Part shown: piece after piece, positions 61,650 to 64,000 of the stretch
How positions within the stretch are numbered: position 1 is the stretch's first letter
Layout of the letters: every line of letters begins with the position of its first letter
NCBI GenBank assembly: GCA_009773005.1
Contig: WOUT01000018.1
Span: forward strand, 1-64,000
DNA: 64,000 nt
Direction of reading: 5' to 3'
Origin: Chloroflexota bacterium
GTDB taxonomy: Bacteria; Chloroflexota; Anaerolineae; Anaerolineales; Anaerolineaceae
Position numbers and translations under genes: made by a program
The notes under the pieces: model-generated
Told to the model about the DNA's origin: nothing
Databases searched by the model: none
What the model saw: only the letters and a program-made list of their open reading frames with translations

Positions 61650-62933
61650 ATGAAAACCTTAATACAACAGGTAAAAGGAACAAGAGAATTCTATCCATCT
61701 CAAATGGAAATTCGCAGATGGTTATATTCCAAGATTGAAGAGGTATCAATTCGTTACGGGTATCAGGAATACGATGGTCCTTTCCTCGAAAAAATCGAAC
61801 TCTACGCTGCCAAATCCGGCGAAGAATTGGTAAAAGAACAAGCTTTTGTTTTTCCGGACCGGGGAGGTGATTTGATAACTTTGCGACCTGAACTGACCCC
61901 CTCTCTGGCAAGAATGGTTGCTGAAAAGCAAAATGAACTGGTTTACCCGATCAGGTGGTGGTCTTTTGGACCATTTTGGCGCTATGAGCGGCCCCAAAAA
62001 GGGCGAACCAGGGAATTTTTCCAATGGAATATAGACTTGATCGGCGCTGATTCCCCTGAAGCGGATGCTGAATTAGTGGCTATATGCGCGTCTTTTCTAC
62101 GTACAATCGGGATCACGCCAGACCAAGTGAAAATTTTAGTCAACCATCGAAAACTGGTGGACCAGGAGCTTTTTGCTCTCGGCATTGAAAGCGATTTAAA
62201 AAAAGAGGTATTTCACCTGATCGACCGCCATGAAAAAATGAAAAAAGAGGATTGGGAATCCTCTGCCAAGGAAATGGGCTTGACCCAGCAACAGATAGTC
62301 GGAGTTGTTGAAATAATGCAAGATAAAGAACTTTGGAGAAAATCTCCGGAGCTAATTCGGGTCTTTTCTGCGCTGGAGAGCCTGGGAGTGTCAGAATATG
62401 TAGCCTATGATCCTAAGATCATCCGCGGGCTTGATTATTATACTGGTATCGTTTTTGAAGCATGGGATGTTGGCGGAGACGGGCGGGCGGCGCTTGGCGG
62501 CGGGCATTACGACAATCTGGTTGGAGATGTAGGCGGCAAACCACTGGCTGGTGTGGGCTTTGCCATGGGCGACGTGATGATCACCCTGCTGCTGGAAAAA
62601 TATAATAAATTACCGGTTTCAAGTCAATATAAGGATTGCGTGCTGGTAACTGTTTTTGACGAATCGTTATTAACCAGCTCTCTCACTTTCGCCGCAGAAT
62701 TGAGAAAGAATGGAATCAAAACCATTTTTTATCCGGAGATCGCAAAACTTCAAAAGCAGTTAAAATTTGCTGACCGTCTTGGAATCCATACGGCAATTGT
62801 TATTGGACCGGATGAAGAGAATCTCGGGAATTTGGCAATTAAAGATTTGCCGCATGGGACTCAAGAGGTTGTAAAACGGTCTGAAGCAATCGATAAAATC
62901 AAACATTTGCTTGCGCAGCAAAGCCGCGTGTGA
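61650..62933 (+). CDS. hisS: Histidyl-tRNA synthetase
   Basis: A 427-residue class II synthetase starting 'MKTLIQQVKGTREFYP' at 61650 with an AAGGAAG site; an upstream ATG at 61608 adds unlike residues. Motif 2 region 'FWRYERPQKGRTREFFQWNIDLIG', the histidine-specific 'RGLDYYTGIVFEAWD', and 'ALGGGHYDNLVG' show HisRS rather than the HisZ paralogue. It charges tRNA-His, encoded 19 bases after its stop. Confidence 0.94.
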   Translation: MKTLIQQVKGTREFYPSQMEIRRWLYSKIEEVSIRYGYQEYDGPFLEKIELYAAKSGEELVKEQAFVFPDRGGDLITLRPELTPSLARMVAEKQNELVYPIRWWSFGPFWRYERPQKGRTREFFQWNIDLIGADSPEADAELVAICASFLRTIGITPDQVKILVNHRKLVDQELFALGIESDLKKEVFHLIDRHEKMKKEDWESSAKEMGLTQQQIVGVVEIMQDKELWRKSPELIRVFSALESLGVSEYVAYDPKIIRGLDYYTGIVFEAWDVGGDGRAALGGGHYDNLVGDVGGKPLAGVGFAMGDVMITLLLEKYNKLPVSSQYKDCVLVTVFDESLLTSSLTFAAELRKNGIKTIFYPEIAKLQKQLKFADRLGIHTAIVIGPDEENLGNLAIKDLPHGTQEVVKRSEAIDKIKHLLAQQSRV

Positions 62934-62951
62934 TAAAATCTGAGCGTTCGT

Positions 62952-63024
62952 GGTGGCTGTAGCTCAATGGCAGAGCATCGCACTGTGGATGCGAGGGTTG
63001 TGGGTTCAACCCCCATCAGCCACC
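62952..63024 (+). tRNA. trnH: tRNA-His (anticodon GTG)
   Basis: Acceptor arms GTGGCTG (62953-62959) and CAGCCAC (63017-63023). The extra G at 62952 faces the discriminator C at 63024, the special -1 G of tRNA-His. The anticodon stem TCGCA/TGCGA encloses CTGTGGA with anticodon GTG, and the T arm is GTGGG-TTCAACC-CCCAT. CCA is not encoded. It lies immediately after hisS and before a strong terminator, so enzyme and tRNA probably share a transcript. Confidence 0.95.
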
Positions 63025-63027
63025 CTA

Positions 63028-63063
63028 TAAAACAAGACCTCAATATGATGAGGTCTTGTTTTA
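63028..63063. terminator. Rho-independent terminator after tRNA-His
   Basis: A 15-bp perfect stem (TAAAACAAGACCTCA with TGAGGTCTTGTTTTA) and a 6-base loop, followed by TTG. It also faces the convergent Cys-rich gene and may work on both strands. Confidence 0.85.
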
Positions 63064-63094
63064 TTGATAATTTAGTACTTAAGTTATCACCCTT

Positions 63095-64000
63095 CTATGG
63101 TGAAGGTGAAGGAGTAATCGCTGGATAACATCCAAAATTTCCACCAGTAGGGGGCCTTCGCCAATCACATCGAGGGACGGGACAAGTATTAGGTGAAGTG
63201 TATGCCGAGCATGGAATTAATTGGTCAGGAGGTTTGGTAGGTGTCAGTGTCGGCGTTGGGCAATTAGGGATTTTTACATGTGTTTTCATGCAAGGCGGGT
63301 TGAGGTTGGGTATCAAGCAGATGTTGAATTCCTCATTATACGAAAAACCAATCGGACATCTCTGGCGGGGTTTTTCCGGGGTTACGCAGCATTGCCTGCC
63401 TGAATCGTAAGTTTCACCATCCGGGCAGATCGGTGGATTGCAAGATTCCGGGGGGTTCGGCAGCAGGCATTCATCCATCGGGAAACAAACCGCTGTGCTG
63501 CCGAAAATTATCGTGTAATATCCAACCGGGCAACCTCCGTACCAATAGTCAGGCAGACAGCCAAAATCAAGAAATTCCTTGTATCCATCTGGACATGGGG
63601 GGTCAGGCAACCAGCTGCCCGACGGCTCGCAGAAACCTGAGATGTGGTTGTATTCATATCCAGTTAGACATACCGGCTCAATCATGGGAAGTCCATAGAA
63701 GTGGCAATATTCTATGTCGATCAGGGCTCCCTGAGCCAGGTTAGTCCCACTGCAAAGGTACCTTCTTTCCGTGGGTGCCGAGGGGATTTCTTCACAATTC
63801 ATTGGTATTCCGTCGGCAGTGATCTCTTCTAAGGTATTATCGAAACAATTTGATTGCGCAAACGTTATTCCAACGGACGCGATTCCTTTTATCAAAGAAC
63901 AAAAAGCTCCCACCAATGCTGGATCGCAAGGGGGAAATGGTGTAAAAGTTGGTTGCGAAGATGGCTGTTTATTGATCGCCATAACCTGGCAGGGCGGTGG
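63095..64000 (-). CDS. Cysteine-rich, probably extracellular protein (N-terminus beyond the window)
   Basis: An open frame reading leftward with no stop up to the window edge; an internal ATG lies at 63982 but codons upstream remain open ('PPPCQV'), so the protein is probably longer. The visible 300 residues hold about 25 cysteines, many in 'PPCPDGY', 'CPVGYY', 'CPIGFSY', 'ICPDGETYD' units like small disulfide-rich EGF-like repeats. The Pro/Thr-rich end finishes 'PSPSP'. It likely belongs to a secreted or surface protein; no function can be assigned. Confidence 0.7.
   Translation of the reverse strand, partial: PPPCQVMAINKQPSSQPTFTPFPPCDPALVGAFCSLIKGIASVGITFAQSNCFDNTLEEITADGIPMNCEEIPSAPTERRYLCSGTNLAQGALIDIEYCHFYGLPMIEPVCLTGYEYNHISGFCEPSGSWLPDPPCPDGYKEFLDFGCLPDYWYGGCPVGYYTIIFGSTAVCFPMDECLLPNPPESCNPPICPDGETYDSGRQCCVTPEKPRQRCPIGFSYNEEFNICLIPNLNPPCMKTHVKIPNCPTPTLTPTKPPDQLIPCSAYTSPNTCPVPRCDWRRPPTGGNFGCYPAITPSPSP

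Noticed and set aside
61650-62933. HisZ (ATP phosphoribosyltransferase regulatory subunit)
   Set aside because: The histidine-specific motifs and full length favour a true synthetase, and the cognate tRNA lies next to it.
1-64000. Mobile elements or prophage
   Set aside because: No transposase, integrase, terminal inverted repeats with target duplication, or phage structural genes were seen anywhere in the window.

Overview
The window reads as a chromosomal segment of an anaerobic, probably fermentative member of the Chloroflexota, most likely class Anaerolineae. This is inferred from gene content; no marker phylogeny could be run. Pointers are a Tad-type pilus set without secretin or other outer-membrane parts (monoderm envelope), a fused transaldolase/glucose-6-phosphate isomerase, a SUF-only Fe-S assembly operon with SufR, and a cytosolic multi-subunit NiFe hydrogenase flanked by the regulator-like genes usually seen beside clostridial electron-bifurcating hydrogenases. 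No insertion sequence, phage gene, CRISPR array or rRNA was seen. The one tRNA is tRNA-His(GTG).

Layout. 0.4-1.7 kb: two Roadblock/LC7 proteins and an acyl carrier protein. 1.8-3.8 kb (minus): succinyl-CoA synthetase sucD/sucC. 3.9-5.5 kb (minus): an SPFH protein with a C-terminal DNA-binding-like domain and a coiled-coil partner. 5.8-12.2 kb: Tad pilus locus with two near-identical Flp pilins, each with its own promoter, then cpaB, cpaE, cpaF, tadB, tadC; comF and hpf follow. 13.7-16.2 kb: TetR regulator with two palindromes upstream, an extended SDR and a classical SDR. 16.3-19.8 kb: copper module csoR-copZ-copA-lipoprotein with a C-run/G-run operator. 19.9-25.5 kb: pentose-phosphate operon tkt-rpiB-tal/pgi-ahpD-like. 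25.5-30.7 kb (minus): ROK sugar kinase, MFS transporter, GH51 arabinofuranosidase and an unknown protein, plausibly arabinoside use feeding the pentose-phosphate operon.

30.9-33.2 kb: a serine-palmitoyltransferase-like PLP enzyme and CorA. 33.3-40.5 kb: sufR and a SufT-like gene (minus) divergent from sufC-sufB-sufD-unknown-sufS-sufU-Rieske, with a long inverted repeat over the sufR promoter. 40.6-42.0 kb (minus): PIG-L deacetylase and methyltransferase. 42.1-61.5 kb (minus): one large hydrogenase region. In transcription order it is DRTGG, CBS-HATPase, DRTGG, PHP; then NuoE, HATPase, [2Fe-2S] protein, NuoF with ferredoxin domains, a second NuoE, a second NuoF, NuoG-like, small and large NiFe subunits; then maturation protease, an effector-only CRP-like protein, and hypA-B-F-C-D-E. 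61.6-63.0 kb: hisS followed directly by tRNA-His and a strong terminator. 63.1-64.0 kb (minus): the C-terminal part of a cysteine-rich, probably extracellular protein running off the window.

The most interesting system is the hydrogenase region. The enzyme resembles the HydABCSL-type electron-bifurcating NiFe hydrogenases but carries two NuoE/NuoF pairs. It is also coupled to a four-gene DRTGG/CBS-HATPase/PHP cassette that normally accompanies FeFe hydrogenases and has no well-established function.
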